Below, piece after piece: positions 8,488 to 16,339 of a DNA stretch of 64,000 nt. This DNA comes from PALSA-612 sp035652235 (GTDB taxonomy: Bacteria > Actinomycetota > Thermoleophilia > Gaiellales > Gaiellaceae). The stretch's first letter is position 1, and each line of letters opens with the position of its first letter. The position numbers were made by a program, and so were the translations under genes. The stretch is from positions 186,001 to 250,000 of the forward strand of contig DASREE010000008.1 of NCBI GenBank assembly GCA_035652235.1, read 5' to 3'. The notes under the pieces were generated by a model. The model did no database searches, was not told where the DNA came from, and saw only the letters and a list, made by a program, of their open reading frames with translations.

Positions 8488-9609
8488 TCACAGCCGAGCG
8501 AGCACCTGATCGAGATCCTTGTCGCCGCGGCCGGAGAGGCAGACGAGGACGAGCTCCTCCTCGAACTCGGCCGCCCGCGCCAGGGCGTGGGCGGGCTCGA
8601 GCGCCGGGATGATCCCCTCCGTCTCCGCGAGCCGCCGGAATGCCGCCAGCGCGTCTTCGTCCGACGCGGTCGTGTACTCGACGCGGCCCGAGTCGCGCAG
8701 CGCCGCGTGCTCCGGGCCGACGCCGGGGTAGTCGAGGCCGGCGGAGATCGACTCCGTGTCGAGGATCTGGCCGTCTTCGTCGGCGAGCACGGAGGAGCGT
8801 GCGCCGTGCAGCACCCCGGGCCGGCCGGAGACGAGGCTGGCTGCCCCCCGCGCCTCGACGCCCACGATCCGCACGGCCTCGTCGGCGAGGAAGCCGGCGA
8901 ACGTCCCGATCGCGTTCGATCCGCCGCCCACGCACGCGACCACCACCTCGGGGAGGCGGCCCTCGGCGGCGAGGATCTGCTCGCGTGCCTCGCGGCCGAT
9001 CACGGACTGCAGCTCCCGGACGATCTCCGGGTAGGGGTGCGGCCCGACGCACGAGCCGATCAGGTAGTGGGTCGTGTCGACGTTCGTGATCCAGTCGCGG
9101 ATCGCCTCGCTCGTCGCCTCCTTGAGGGTCTTCGTCCCGAACTCGACGGGTCGCACCTCGGCGCCGAGCAGGCCCATCCGCTCCACGTTCGGATGCTGAC
9201 GGCGCATGTCCTCGGCGCCCATGTAGACGATGCACTCGAGGCCGAAGCGGGCGCAGACCGTCGCCGTCGCCACACCGTGCTGGCCGGCGCCGGTCTCGGC
9301 GACGATCCGCCGCTTGCCGAGCCGCCGCGCGAGCACCGCCTGGCCGAGCGCGTTGTTCAGCTTGTGCGCCCCCGTGTGCAGGAGATCCTCGCGCTTCAGG
9401 TAGATCCGCTTGCCGGGGGAGAAGCGCTCGGCAAGGGTGAGCGGGGTCGGCCGGCCGGCGTACTCCCGACCGAGCCGGTCGAGCTCGCTCGCGAAGGCGG
9501 GGTCACCACGGGCTTCCTCCCAGCCTGCGACGAGCTCGTCGAGCGCCGGGACGAGCGTCTCGGGAACGTAGCGTCCGCCGTAGGCTCCGAACAGGCCGGC
9601 GCCCGTCAT
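8488..9609 (-). CDS. trpB: Tryptophan synthase beta chain
   Basis: PLP enzyme joining indole and serine. 373 residues from ATG 9609, which overlaps the trpCF stop (ATGA). Signature GAHKLNNALGQ contains the PLP-lysine. Also seen are the AETGAGQHGVATA substrate loop, GGGSNAIG phosphate cup, and a C-terminal VCLSGRGDKDL. Starts GLFGAYGGRYVPETL, as in classic TrpB1. A ~250-bp gap holding repeat copy A separates it from trpA, which is unusual because trpB and trpA are normally tightly coupled. Confidence 0.97.
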   Translation of the reverse strand: MTGAGLFGAYGGRYVPETLVPALDELVAGWEEARGDPAFASELDRLGREYAGRPTPLTLAERFSPGKRIYLKREDLLHTGAHKLNNALGQAVLARRLGKRRIVAETGAGQHGVATATVCARFGLECIVYMGAEDMRRQHPNVERMGLLGAEVRPVEFGTKTLKEATSEAIRDWITNVDTTHYLIGSCVGPHPYPEIVRELQSVIGREAREQILAAEGRLPEVVVACVGGGSNAIGTFAGFLADEAVRIVGVEARGAASLVSGRPGVLHGARSSVLADEDGQILDTESISAGLDYPGVGPEHAALRDSGRVEYTTASDEDALAAFRRLAETEGIIPALEPAHALARAAEFEEELVLVCLSGRGDKDLDQVLARL

Positions 9610-10766
9610 CGCAGCGCCTCGACGAAAGCGCGCACGCGATCGGGGTCCTTGATCCCCGGCGCGCGCTCGAGGCTCGAGCTCGCGTCCACCGCCCACGGGC
9701 GCACGGCCTCGGCCGCCGCGAGGACGTTCTCGGGCGACAGGCCGCCGGCGAGGACGAGCCGCCCCTCGACCGCTCTGGCGCGGTCGAGGAGAGTCGCGTC
9801 CTGCTCGAGCCAGGGCAGGTCGACGACCGTCGCCACTCGCTCGCCGCGGCGGAGGAGCACGCCGTCCCGCCCGCGCACCTTGCCGGGCTCGCGTGGGTAG
9901 AGCTGGACGAGGTCCGCCTGCGCGGGCGCGACGGGGTCGCCGACGCACACCGCAACCGCAAGCGCCGTGTCCGGCACCGGCAGGACGTGCGCTGCCGCAC
10001 GCGGGCTCTCCGGGACGAGGATGAAGCCCAACAGGTCGGCGCCCGCATCGGCGGCGACGGCGACGTCCTCCTCGCGCGTCAGCCCGCAGATCTTGACCAG
10101 CGGGCGGGCGAGCAGCTCGCGCAGCTTCGCCGCGGGGTCGGCTGCGCGCATGAGCGCGGTGCCGACGAGGACGGCGCCGGCGCCAGCCAGCTCCGCCTCT
10201 GCGGCGTGCGCGCGGCTGTGGACGGCGCTCTCGGCCACGATCACCCGGTCGCGCGGCGCACGCGAGACGAGCTCGAGCTGCGTCCGCCGGTCGATGGCGA
10301 ACGTGGACAGGTCGCGCGCGTTAAGACCGATCGGATCCGCTCCGAGCGCGACGGCGCGCGCGAGCTCGGCCCCGTCGTGGGCTTCCACCAGCGTGTCGAG
10401 GCCGATCGCCGCCGCATGGTCGATGAGCGCAGCCGCACGCCGGTCGTCGAGGTCGCGCAGGATCAGGAGGGCCGCGTCCGCCCCCGCCGCCCTCAGCTCG
10501 TCGAGCTCGGCCTCCTCGACGAAGAACCCTTTGGCGAGGAGCGGCAGCCCGGCGGCCGCGCGCGCGGCGCGCAGATCGCCGAGGGAGCCGGCGAAGCGCT
10601 CGTCGACGAGGATGGAGACGGCCGCGGCACCGGACTGCTCGAAGGCAGCCGCGAGCGCGGCCGGGTCGGCGTCCGGCCGCAGGTCGCCGGCGGAGGGCGA
10701 GCGGCGCTTGACCTCCGCGATCGCCGTCAGTCCCGGCGCAGCGAGCGCCTCCCGGAAGCGGCCCAT
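9606..10766 (-). CDS. trpCF: Fused indole-3-glycerol-phosphate synthase / phosphoribosylanthranilate isomerase
   Basis: 386 residues carrying two TIM barrels in one frame. Residues ~1-217 are TrpC (IAEVKRRSPSAG, VSILVDERFAGS, LLAKGFF, LNARDLSTF, VAESAVHS). Residues ~220-386 are TrpF (LVKICGLTREEDV, GFILVPESPR, LAGGLSPENV, AVDASSSLERAPGIKD). Both active-site Lys/Glu and Cys/Asp motifs are intact. E. coli has a similar fusion, but most actinobacteria use separate TrpC and PriA, so this is notable. Start ATG 10766 lies ~50 nt after the TANNNT box of repeat copy B. Confidence 0.95.
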   Translation of the reverse strand: MGRFREALAAPGLTAIAEVKRRSPSAGDLRPDADPAALAAAFEQSGAAAVSILVDERFAGSLGDLRAARAAAGLPLLAKGFFVEEAELDELRAAGADAALLILRDLDDRRAAALIDHAAAIGLDTLVEAHDGAELARAVALGADPIGLNARDLSTFAIDRRTQLELVSRAPRDRVIVAESAVHSRAHAAEAELAGAGAVLVGTALMRAADPAAKLRELLARPLVKICGLTREEDVAVAADAGADLLGFILVPESPRAAAHVLPVPDTALAVAVCVGDPVAPAQADLVQLYPREPGKVRGRDGVLLRRGERVATVVDLPWLEQDATLLDRARAVEGRLVLAGGLSPENVLAAAEAVRPWAVDASSSLERAPGIKDPDRVRAFVEALR

Positions 10767-10781
10767 CAGCTCATACCCCCT

Positions 10782-10877
10782 CCCTGGGTGGGGGACAGAA
10801 CCCCTGTCCCCTGCCGCCGACCGTACCCGATCGCCGGTGACGCGGGTGTGCCGATTGCGTGCCGGTTCTGCGCGCGG
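10782..10877 (-). repeat. Dispersed intergenic element, copy B (upstream of trpCF, same direction)
   Basis: Read on the minus strand: CCGCGCGC (10877-10870), CGGCAC (10864-10859), N5, CGGCAC (10853-10848), exactly 22 bp, TACGGT (10825-10820). Downstream GGGGACAG/CTGTCCCC can form an 8-bp hairpin, followed by CCCAGGGAGGGGG before trpCF. Placement suggests an internal operon promoter with a short structured leader. Confidence 0.75.
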
Positions 10878-11009
10878 CCTGGCAGCGAGGGCTGCCGTCC
10901 CGTGCTCGCCTTCGCAAGCGGCGCTCGCTGCCCGCAGCGCCGCTCGCCGGCGACCGTTCGTCCCCGGCCTCGCCGTGCGCCCGCGCTTCGCCGAGAGCCC
11001 GCGATCCGC

Positions 11010-12059
11010 TCACGAGCTCGCCGCCTCCACCGCCGGCGTGGCCGCGCCCGCTGCCTCGGAGAACGCCCGCAGCTGCTCGAGCCTCTCCGCCGCCGCGCCC
11101 GAGTCGATCGCCTCGCACGCGAGGCCGATGCCCTCGCCGAGATCCCGCGCCAGGCCCGCGGCGACGATCGTCGCGCCGGCGTTGAGCACGACGGCGTCGC
11201 GACGTGTCCCCGGCCGGCCGGCCAGCACCGAGCGGATCGCCGCGGCACTCTCGGCTGCGCCTCCGCCGGCGAGCTCGGATGGGTCGCCGGGCTCGATGCC
11301 GAGGTCGCGCGGGTCGACGGTGAGCATGCGGACGTCGCCGTCGCGGACGTCGAAGACGAGGTTCTGCCCCGCCGGGGAGAGCTCGTCGAGACCGAGCGCT
11401 CCGTGCACCACGAACGCCCGCCGGGCGCCGAGCCGCGCCAGCACCTCGGCGTACGTCCGCGCCAGCTCCGCCGAGTAGACGCCGAACAGCCCGGATCGGG
11501 CGCCTGCCGGGTTCGTCAGCGGGCCGAGGATGTTGAACACCGTGCGCGCCCCGAGCTCGCGGCGGACGGGCGCCGCGTGCCGCATCGCGGGGTGGTGCGC
11601 CTGCGCGAACATGAAGCCGAAGCCGAGCTCGTCGATCGAACGGGCGATCCGGTCGGGCGGCTGCTCGATCCTGAAGCCGAGCGCCTCGAGCACGTCGGCA
11701 GAGCCGGTCGGCGAGCTGGCGGCGCGATTGCCGTGCTTCGCCACGGCGGCGCCGGCCGAGGCCGCGACCAGGGCGGCGGCGGTGGAGATGTTGAACGTGC
11801 GCGCGCCGTCGCCGCCCGTGCCGACGGTGTCGACGAGATCCGTCCGCCGCGGCCGCACGGGCAGCACGTGCGCCTGCATCGCCTCGGCGAAGCCCGTGAT
11901 CTCGTCCACGGTCTCGCCCTTCATCCGCAGGGCGACGAGGAAGCCGGCCACCTGTGCCTGGGTCGCCTCGCCCCGCATCACCTCGTCCATCGCCTGGCGG
12001 GCATCCGCCTGGGAGAGGTGGCGGCCGTCGAGGAGCCGGGCGAGGGTGTCGGCGATCAC
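11010..12059 (-). CDS. trpD: Anthranilate phosphoribosyltransferase
   Basis: 349 residues from GTG 12059, overlapping the trpG stop (GTGA). Transfers phosphoribosyl from PRPP to anthranilate. Glycosyltransferase family 3 motifs: DTVGTGGDGARTFNIST (PRPP pyrophosphate loop), KHGNRAASSPTGSADVLEALG, FAQAHHPAMRHAAPVRRELGARTVFNILGPLTNP. Length and motif spacing are normal for TrpD rather than thymidine phosphorylase. The ~240-bp gap after it holds repeat copy B; the part nearest the trpD stop (10878-11009) shows nothing else recognisable. Confidence 0.97.
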   Translation of the reverse strand: MIADTLARLLDGRHLSQADARQAMDEVMRGEATQAQVAGFLVALRMKGETVDEITGFAEAMQAHVLPVRPRRTDLVDTVGTGGDGARTFNISTAAALVAASAGAAVAKHGNRAASSPTGSADVLEALGFRIEQPPDRIARSIDELGFGFMFAQAHHPAMRHAAPVRRELGARTVFNILGPLTNPAGARSGLFGVYSAELARTYAEVLARLGARRAFVVHGALGLDELSPAGQNLVFDVRDGDVRMLTVDPRDLGIEPGDPSELAGGGAAESAAAIRSVLAGRPGTRRDAVVLNAGATIVAAGLARDLGEGIGLACEAIDSGAAAERLEQLRAFSEAAGAATPAVEAASS

Positions 12060-12622
12060 TGCGTCCCCTCGAGGAAGTTCCGCAGGATGTCGCGGCCGAT
12101 CGGCAGCGTCAGCACCGACTCGGGATGGAACTGGACGCCGTCCACGCGCAGCTCGCGGTGGCGGACGGCCATCACCTCGCCGTCGTCGCTCGTCGCGGAC
12201 ACCTCCAGGCAGTCCGGCACGCGGGTGGCGGCGAGGGAGTGGTAGCGGCCGGCGGCGAAGTCCTGCGCGAGCCCCGAGAAGATGCCCCGGCCGTCGTGGT
12301 GGATGCGGCTCGTCTTGCCGTGCAGCAGCCGCGCCGCCGGGCCGATCTCGCCGCCGAAGGCCTCCACGATCGCCTGGTGGCCGAGGCAGACGCCGAGCAC
12401 CGGCGTCGTCGGTGCGAGGCGGCGCACGATCTCGAGCGTGGCGCCCGACTGCGCCGGCCGCCCCGGCCCGGGGGAGACGACGACGTGCGACGGCGCGAGC
12501 GTCACGGCCCCGTCGGCGTCGATCTCGTCGTTCCGCCGCACGAGCACGTCGCTGCCGAGCTCCTCCAGGAGGTGGGCGAGGTTGTACGTGAAGGAGTCGT
12601 AGTTGTCGACGAGCAGGATCAT
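12056..12622 (-). CDS. trpG: Anthranilate synthase glutamine amidotransferase subunit
   Basis: 188 residues; ATG 12622 overlaps the trpE stop (ATGA). Class I amidotransferase triad is visible: nucleophile in LGVCLGHQ, His and Glu in GVQFHPES near the C-terminus. LLVDNYDSFTYNL and VVSPGPGRP are typical of TrpG/PabA. It supplies ammonia to TrpE. It may also serve PabB, since no separate pabA is in this window. Confidence 0.96.
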   Translation of the reverse strand: MILLVDNYDSFTYNLAHLLEELGSDVLVRRNDEIDADGAVTLAPSHVVVSPGPGRPAQSGATLEIVRRLAPTTPVLGVCLGHQAIVEAFGGEIGPAARLLHGKTSRIHHDGRGIFSGLAQDFAAGRYHSLAATRVPDCLEVSATSDDGEVMAVRHRELRVDGVQFHPESVLTLPIGRDILRNFLEGTQ

Positions 12623-13848
12623 GCCCCCGCCTCGGCCGCGTCGATCGCGCGCTCGAGCGCCGCCAGCTTGTTCAGGCACTCCTGGTGCTCGGCCGCCGGG
12701 TCCGAGTCGGCGACGATGCCACCGCCGGCCTGCAGGTAGGCAACCCCGTCCCGCAGCACGAGCGTCCGAATCGTGATGCAGGTGTCGAGGTCGCCGTCCG
12801 GCAGCGCGTAGCCGACGACGCCCGCGTAGGCGCCGCGGCCGTACGCCTCGAGCTCCGAGATGATCTGCATCGCTCGCACCTTCGGCGCTCCGGAGACGGT
12901 CCCGGCCGGGAAGGTGGCGCGGAGCAGGTCGAAGGCCGTGTGCTCGGGGAGGAGCTCCCCGGTGACCTCCGAGACGAGGTGGGTGACATGCGAGTAGCGT
13001 TCCGGCTCGAGGAACCGCCGCACGCGCACGCTCCCTGCCCGGCAGACGCGGGAGAGGTCGTTGCGGCCGAGGTCGACGAGCATGACGTGCTCGGCGCGGT
13101 CCTTCTCGGAGGCGAGCAGCTGCTCGGCGTCGCCCGCGCCCGACGCGATCGTGCCGGCGATCGGGTTCAGGCTGGCGCGCGACCCCTCGAGCTTGACGTG
13201 CGTCTCGGGGGACGAGCCGACGAGGGCGATGTCGCCGAGCTCGAGCAGGAACAGGTACGGCGACGGGTTGATGCGGCGAAGCGACCGGTAGAGCGCGACG
13301 GGCGAGGCATCCGTCCGCCGCACTGCGCGCTGCGAGAGCACGATCTGGAACGCATCGCCGGCGCGGATGTGCTCCTTGGCGCGGAGCACGCGCGCCTCGT
13401 GCGCCTCGCGCGAGGGCGAGCGCTCGGTCGGGTAGCTGCGCAGCCGCCGGGCGGGCGGCTCGACCACCGGCCGGGCGAACAGGTCGGCGATCGTCTCCCG
13501 GTCGCCCGCGAGGATCTCCGCCGTGCTCGTCACGTGGTCGAAGCGCACGAGCGTGTCCGCGACGACGAACCGGCTCTCCGGGAGCTCGGGGCCCTCCGCG
13601 GGCAGCGGCACGCTCGGCTCGAGCCGCGCCGCGTGCTCGTAGCCGAGATAGCCGGCGACCGGCGCGCGCGCACGCTCGGCCTCCTCGAACGGGACGATGT
13701 GCGAGCCGCCGCCGACGAAGCTGTAGCGGCCGAGGCGCCCCTGCTCGACCGACTCGAGCAGGAAGCTCGCGGCGCTCTCCTCGCGCAGGCGGAGGTACGC
13801 CCCGAGGGGGGTGACGAGGTCGGTGTGGATGACGGCGAGTGCGTTCAT
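12619..13848 (-). CDS. trpE: Anthranilate synthase component I
   Basis: 409 residues from ATG 13848, preceded by GGAG right after the leader terminator. Converts chorismate to anthranilate. N-terminal FLLESVEQGRLGRYSFVGG carries the LLES motif of the tryptophan feedback site. The chorismate-binding core has SPYLFLLELGDIALVGSSPETHVK, NPIAGTIASG, LVDLGRNDLSRV, FPAGTVSGAPKVRAMQII and the final AGGGIVADSDPAAEHQE. It is shorter than many TrpE proteins because the extreme N-terminus is trimmed. Expression is probably set by the Trp leader peptide and attenuator upstream. Confidence 0.96.
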   Translation of the reverse strand: MNALAVIHTDLVTPLGAYLRLREESAASFLLESVEQGRLGRYSFVGGGSHIVPFEEAERARAPVAGYLGYEHAARLEPSVPLPAEGPELPESRFVVADTLVRFDHVTSTAEILAGDRETIADLFARPVVEPPARRLRSYPTERSPSREAHEARVLRAKEHIRAGDAFQIVLSQRAVRRTDASPVALYRSLRRINPSPYLFLLELGDIALVGSSPETHVKLEGSRASLNPIAGTIASGAGDAEQLLASEKDRAEHVMLVDLGRNDLSRVCRAGSVRVRRFLEPERYSHVTHLVSEVTGELLPEHTAFDLLRATFPAGTVSGAPKVRAMQIISELEAYGRGAYAGVVGYALPDGDLDTCITIRTLVLRDGVAYLQAGGGIVADSDPAAEHQECLNKLAALERAIDAAEAGA

Positions 13849-13855
13849 GGTCTCC

Positions 13856-13885
13856 AAACGAAAAGACCTCCCGGTCGGAAGGTCT
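13856..13885 (-). terminator. trp attenuator: intrinsic terminator between trpL and trpE
   Basis: Transcribed on the minus strand: AGACCTTCC (13885-13877), loop GACC, GGGAGGTCT (13872-13864), followed by TTTCGTTTGG. This is a Rho-independent terminator placed 27 nt after the leader-peptide stop and ending just before the trpE Shine-Dalgarno, the standard position for an attenuator. Confidence 0.85.
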
Positions 13886-13912
13886 CGCGAGCGAAGCGGG
13901 GTCGAGGCCGGC

Positions 13913-13978
13913 TCAGGCGACGCTCCCGCCACGCTCGCGGCGCCACCAAGCCCACCACGTGCCGGCCGGGAGAGTCAT
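13913..13978 (-). CDS. trpL: trp operon leader peptide (21 aa, four Trp codons)
   Basis: ATG 13978 to TGA 13913. The peptide begins MTLPAGTWWAWWRRERGG, with Trp at residues 8, 9, 11 and 12, an extreme excess for a rare residue. It sits between a good promoter (TTGACG-N17-TACCCT) and an intrinsic terminator, with trpE next. When charged tRNA-Trp is scarce, ribosome stalling on the WWAWW codons should prevent formation of the terminator. The start lies 7 nt after the -10 box, so the mRNA is probably leaderless. Confidence 0.9.
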   Translation of the reverse strand: MTLPAGTWWAWWRRERGGSVA

Positions 13979-13985
13979 CGCCGCC

Positions 13986-14014
13986 AGGGTACGCCGGGCA
14001 GACGCACACGTCAA
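13986..14014 (-). promoter_or_regulatory. trp operon promoter
   Basis: Minus strand TTGACG (14014-14009), 17-bp spacer, TACCCT (13991-13986). The -35 box overlaps the hisA stop codon, so the trp operon starts right at the end of hisA. Confidence 0.75.
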
Positions 14015-14829
14015 GAAGCAGCCGTCTCCGCGCGGGCGAGCGCGTCGGCGAGGCGAACTCTGCCGCTCCAGAGCGCGCTGCCGAGGACGGCGCCTTCGCA
14101 GCCCGCCGCCCGGATGGCGTCGAGGTCGGCGAGCGAGGCGATCCCGCCCGCCGCGAGCACCGGCAGCCCGGACGAGCCGACGACGCTCTCCAGGAGCGCG
14201 AGGTCGGGTCCCGCGAGCGATCCGTCACGGCTCGCGCTCGTTACGAGCAGCCGGCGCACGCCCGCCGCGGCGCACGCCCGTGCGAGCTCCGCCGGCGCGA
14301 GGCCGGACGAGCGCGTCCAGCCCTCCGCGACGACGAGGCCGTCGCGCGCGTCGACTGCGACGACGAGACGCTCGCCGAAGCGTTTCGCCGCCTCGGCGAG
14401 GAAGCTCGGCGAGAGCGCGGCCGTCCCGACGACGACCCGGGCCGCGCCCGCGGCGAGCGCCGCCTCGACGGCGCCGGGCGTGCGGTAGCCGCCTCCCACC
14501 TGGACGGGCACCCCGCCGGCGGCCGTGGCCACGCGCTCGACGAGCCCGGGCGTGGGCGAGCCGGCGAACGCGCCGTCGAGGTCGACCAGATGCAGGTAGC
14601 GGGCGCCCTCGCCGGCGAAGCGCCTGGCTGCCTCGGTCGGATCGCCTCCCTCGATCGTCACGCGGCGGGGATCGCCCCCGGCGAGCCGGACGCAGCGGCC
14701 GTCGAGGACGTCGAGCGCAGGCAGGACGAGGAAGCCACCGCGCAGCGCGGCCGCCCGTGCGCCGCCGCCCGCCCGCACCGGGCCGGTGGCCTGCCCGCCG
14801 GCTTCTCCGCCTGCGCCTCGTCCCCGCAT
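14011..14829 (-). CDS. hisA: Phosphoribosylformimino-5-aminoimidazole carboxamide ribotide isomerase
   Basis: TIM-barrel ProFAR isomerase of histidine synthesis. Motifs: LPALDVLDGRCVRLAGGD, LHLVDLDGAFAG, VQVGGGYRT, VVAVDARDGLVVAEGW, VTSASRDGSLAGPD, LAAGGIAS; both catalytic Asp positions are present. ATG 14829 gives 272 aa with an extra ~31-residue Gly/Ala/Arg-rich N-terminus; an in-frame GTG near residue 18 is an alternative. It could also act as PriA, but a full TrpF exists in the trpCF fusion, so plain HisA is favoured. Transcribed away from the rest of the his genes. Confidence 0.92.
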   Translation of the reverse strand: MRGRGAGGEAGGQATGPVRAGGGARAAALRGGFLVLPALDVLDGRCVRLAGGDPRRVTIEGGDPTEAARRFAGEGARYLHLVDLDGAFAGSPTPGLVERVATAAGGVPVQVGGGYRTPGAVEAALAAGAARVVVGTAALSPSFLAEAAKRFGERLVVAVDARDGLVVAEGWTRSSGLAPAELARACAAAGVRRLLVTSASRDGSLAGPDLALLESVVGSSGLPVLAAGGIASLADLDAIRAAGCEGAVLGSALWSGRVRLADALARAETAAS

Positions 14830-14833
14830 CGTA

Positions 14834-14845
14834 TTAGCATGCTAA
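14834..14845. promoter_or_regulatory. Perfect palindrome TTAGCATGCTAA between divergent hisA and yerC region
   Basis: A 12-bp perfect palindrome, AT-rich against the GC-rich background. It contains TAGCAT on both strands: on the plus strand 6 nt before ATG 14847, on the minus strand 9 nt before the hisA ATG. It therefore overlaps two back-to-back -10 boxes and is well placed as an operator, most simply for the adjacent TrpR-family protein. Confidence 0.6.
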
Positions 14846-14846
14846 C

Positions 14847-15050
14847 ATGACAGCCGAAGAGGCACACATGGCGGCAGAAGAGGCGGTCGCCGTGGCGCGC
14901 GGTCCCGCTTGTGCGGCGATCCGGCGCGCTAGCGCGCGGCACGCGAGGCTGCAGACGGCAACGGGAAGGACGGTGACGATGGGGCGAAAGGCGAGCGGCA
15001 CAGGGAACGAGACCGGGGCGCAACGGCGCGCACGGGGCGGAAAGGCGTGA
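14847..15050 (+). CDS. Possible small basic protein (67 aa) before yerC
   Basis: ATG 14847 lies 6 nt after a TAGCAT box (leaderless context) and TGA 15050 is one base before the yerC GTG, giving translational coupling. The product is low complexity, rich in Ala, Arg and Gly (MTAEEAHMAAEEAVAVARG...), with no recognised domain. It may be a genuine small protein, or simply a translated leader that feeds ribosomes into yerC. Confidence 0.4.
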   Translation: MTAEEAHMAAEEAVAVARGPACAAIRRASARHARLQTATGRTVTMGRKASGTGNETGAQRRARGGKA

Positions 15051-15051
15051 C

Positions 15052-15381
15052 GTGCCCGGCTCGACGAAGGTGGAGCCTGCCCACGTGGTCGAGGAGGTGC
15101 CGGGGCTCGACGAGCTCGCCGACGCGCTCCTCGCGCTGCGCACGCGCGACGAGGTGCGCCGCTTTCTGCGCGACCTGTGCACGCTCGGCGAGCTCGAGGC
15201 GATGGCTCATCGCTGGCAGATCGCCCGCCTCGTCGCCGACGGCCGCTCGTACCTCGACGTCGCCGAGAGCGTGCGCACGAGCACGGCGACCGTCACGCGT
15301 GTCGCCCACTGGCTGCGGCACGGGGCGGGCGGCTACGAGGTCGCCCTCGCGCGCACCGGCCGGGCGCGGAAGGCGAGCTAG
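15052..15381 (+). CDS. yerC: YerC/YecD-type TrpR-family regulator, probable histidine-gene repressor
   Basis: 109 residues from GTG 15052. Residues ~22-100 match the TrpR-like helix-turn-helix fold (LRTRDEVRRFLRDLCTLGELEAMAHRW, then SYLDVAESVRTSTATVTRVAHWL as recognition helix pair). Related YerC proteins have been proposed as HisR regulators of histidine genes in Gram-positive bacteria. Here the gene sits directly before hisG and faces hisA across a palindrome, which fits that role. Tryptophan control is the alternative, because the trp operon lies just beyond hisA. Confidence 0.85.
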   Translation: MPGSTKVEPAHVVEEVPGLDELADALLALRTRDEVRRFLRDLCTLGELEAMAHRWQIARLVADGRSYLDVAESVRTSTATVTRVAHWLRHGAGGYEVALARTGRARKAS

Positions 15382-15431
15382 TGCGGCGTCTCCCAACCTC
15401 TCCCGAAGCCGGCGGCTGGCAACGCCGCACT
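15380..15431 (+). promoter_or_regulatory. 10-bp inverted repeat between yerC and hisG
   Basis: AGTGCGGCGT (15380-15389) and ACGCCGCACT (15422-15431) are perfect complements around a 32-nt loop. The left arm overlaps the yerC stop. The hisG Shine-Dalgarno (AGGTGA) begins only 4 nt after the right arm. The structure could tune yerC/hisG stoichiometry, or act as a weak terminator or attenuator without a U tract. Confidence 0.45.
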
Positions 15432-15445
15432 GCTAGGTGACTCCG

Positions 15446-16339
15446 ATGCGGTTCGAGCGTGCCGGTGAGAACGGCCGGCTGACGGTCGCGATCCCCTCGA
15501 AGGGCCGCATGCTCCAGCCGACGCTCGACCTGTGCGCGGCGGCGGGGCTGTCGTTCGAGGCGACCGACCGCGCGCTCCTCGTCCCCTGCGCGAACGCGCC
15601 CGTCGACCTCCTGCTCGTCCGGCCGCACGACATCCCGGAGTACGTGCAGGACGGTGTCGTCGACGTCGGCATCACCGGCGCGAACCTCGTTGTCGAGAGC
15701 AGCGCCGCGGTCGTGACGCTGGCGGAGCTCGGCTACGCCCGCTGCACGCTCGAGGCGGCCGTGCCGGCGGACGCGCCGGCGACCGTGCTCGCCGACCTGG
15801 ACGGCCTGCGGGTGGCGACGGCGTATCCGGTGTCCACGCGCTCGTGCCTCGAGCGCGAGGGCGTCGGCGTCGAGCTCGTGCCGGTGTCGGGATCGGTGGA
15901 GGCGGCGCCGCGGCTTGGCCTCGCCGACGCGATCGTCGACCTCGTCTCGACCGGCTCGACGGCGAGCGCGAACGGCTTGCGGCGCATCGGGCGCCTGCTC
16001 GAGTCACAGGCGGTGCTGATCGGCGGCGGTCGCGAGACGGCGCCCCCCGCCACCGAGAAGGCCGGGCTGGTCGAGCGGCTCGCGCTCATGCTCGAGGCGG
16101 TGGTCGCGGCGCGGCGCCGGCGCTACGTGATGATGAACGCGCCGGCCGCCGCGCTCGACGAGATCCGCGCCGTCCTGCCGAGCATGGGCGCACCGTCGGT
16201 GCTCGAGCTGGCCGAGCCGGGCCAGATCGCCGTCCACGCCGCCATCGACGTCGACCAGGTGTGGGACCTGCTGCCCCCGCTGAAGGCGGCCGGCGCGTCC
16301 TCCATCCTCGTCCTGCCGGTCGAGAGGCTCGTGCCGTGA
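15446..16339 (+). CDS. hisG: ATP phosphoribosyltransferase, long form
   Basis: First enzyme of histidine synthesis. 297 residues from ATG 15446, chosen for AGGTGA 5 nt upstream; GTG 15437 is an alternative. The catalytic half has LTVAIPSKGRMLQPTLDL, DVGITGANLV and DLVSTGSTASANGLR (PRPP loop). The C-terminal ~75 residues form the ACT-like regulatory domain (IRAVLPSMGAPSVLEL, VHAAIDVDQVWDLLPPLKAAGASSILVLPVERL). It is therefore the long, histidine-inhibited type that does not need HisZ. Confidence 0.95.
   Translation: MRFERAGENGRLTVAIPSKGRMLQPTLDLCAAAGLSFEATDRALLVPCANAPVDLLLVRPHDIPEYVQDGVVDVGITGANLVVESSAAVVTLAELGYARCTLEAAVPADAPATVLADLDGLRVATAYPVSTRSCLEREGVGVELVPVSGSVEAAPRLGLADAIVDLVSTGSTASANGLRRIGRLLESQAVLIGGGRETAPPATEKAGLVERLALMLEAVVAARRRRYVMMNAPAAALDEIRAVLPSMGAPSVLELAEPGQIAVHAAIDVDQVWDLLPPLKAAGASSILVLPVERLVP

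Noticed and set aside
10782..10877. Trp T-box or tRNA-sensing leader in the trpD-trpCF gap
   Set aside because: No T-box sequence (TGGNACCGCG) or specifier hairpin is visible, and the sequence matches the dispersed element found outside trp as well.
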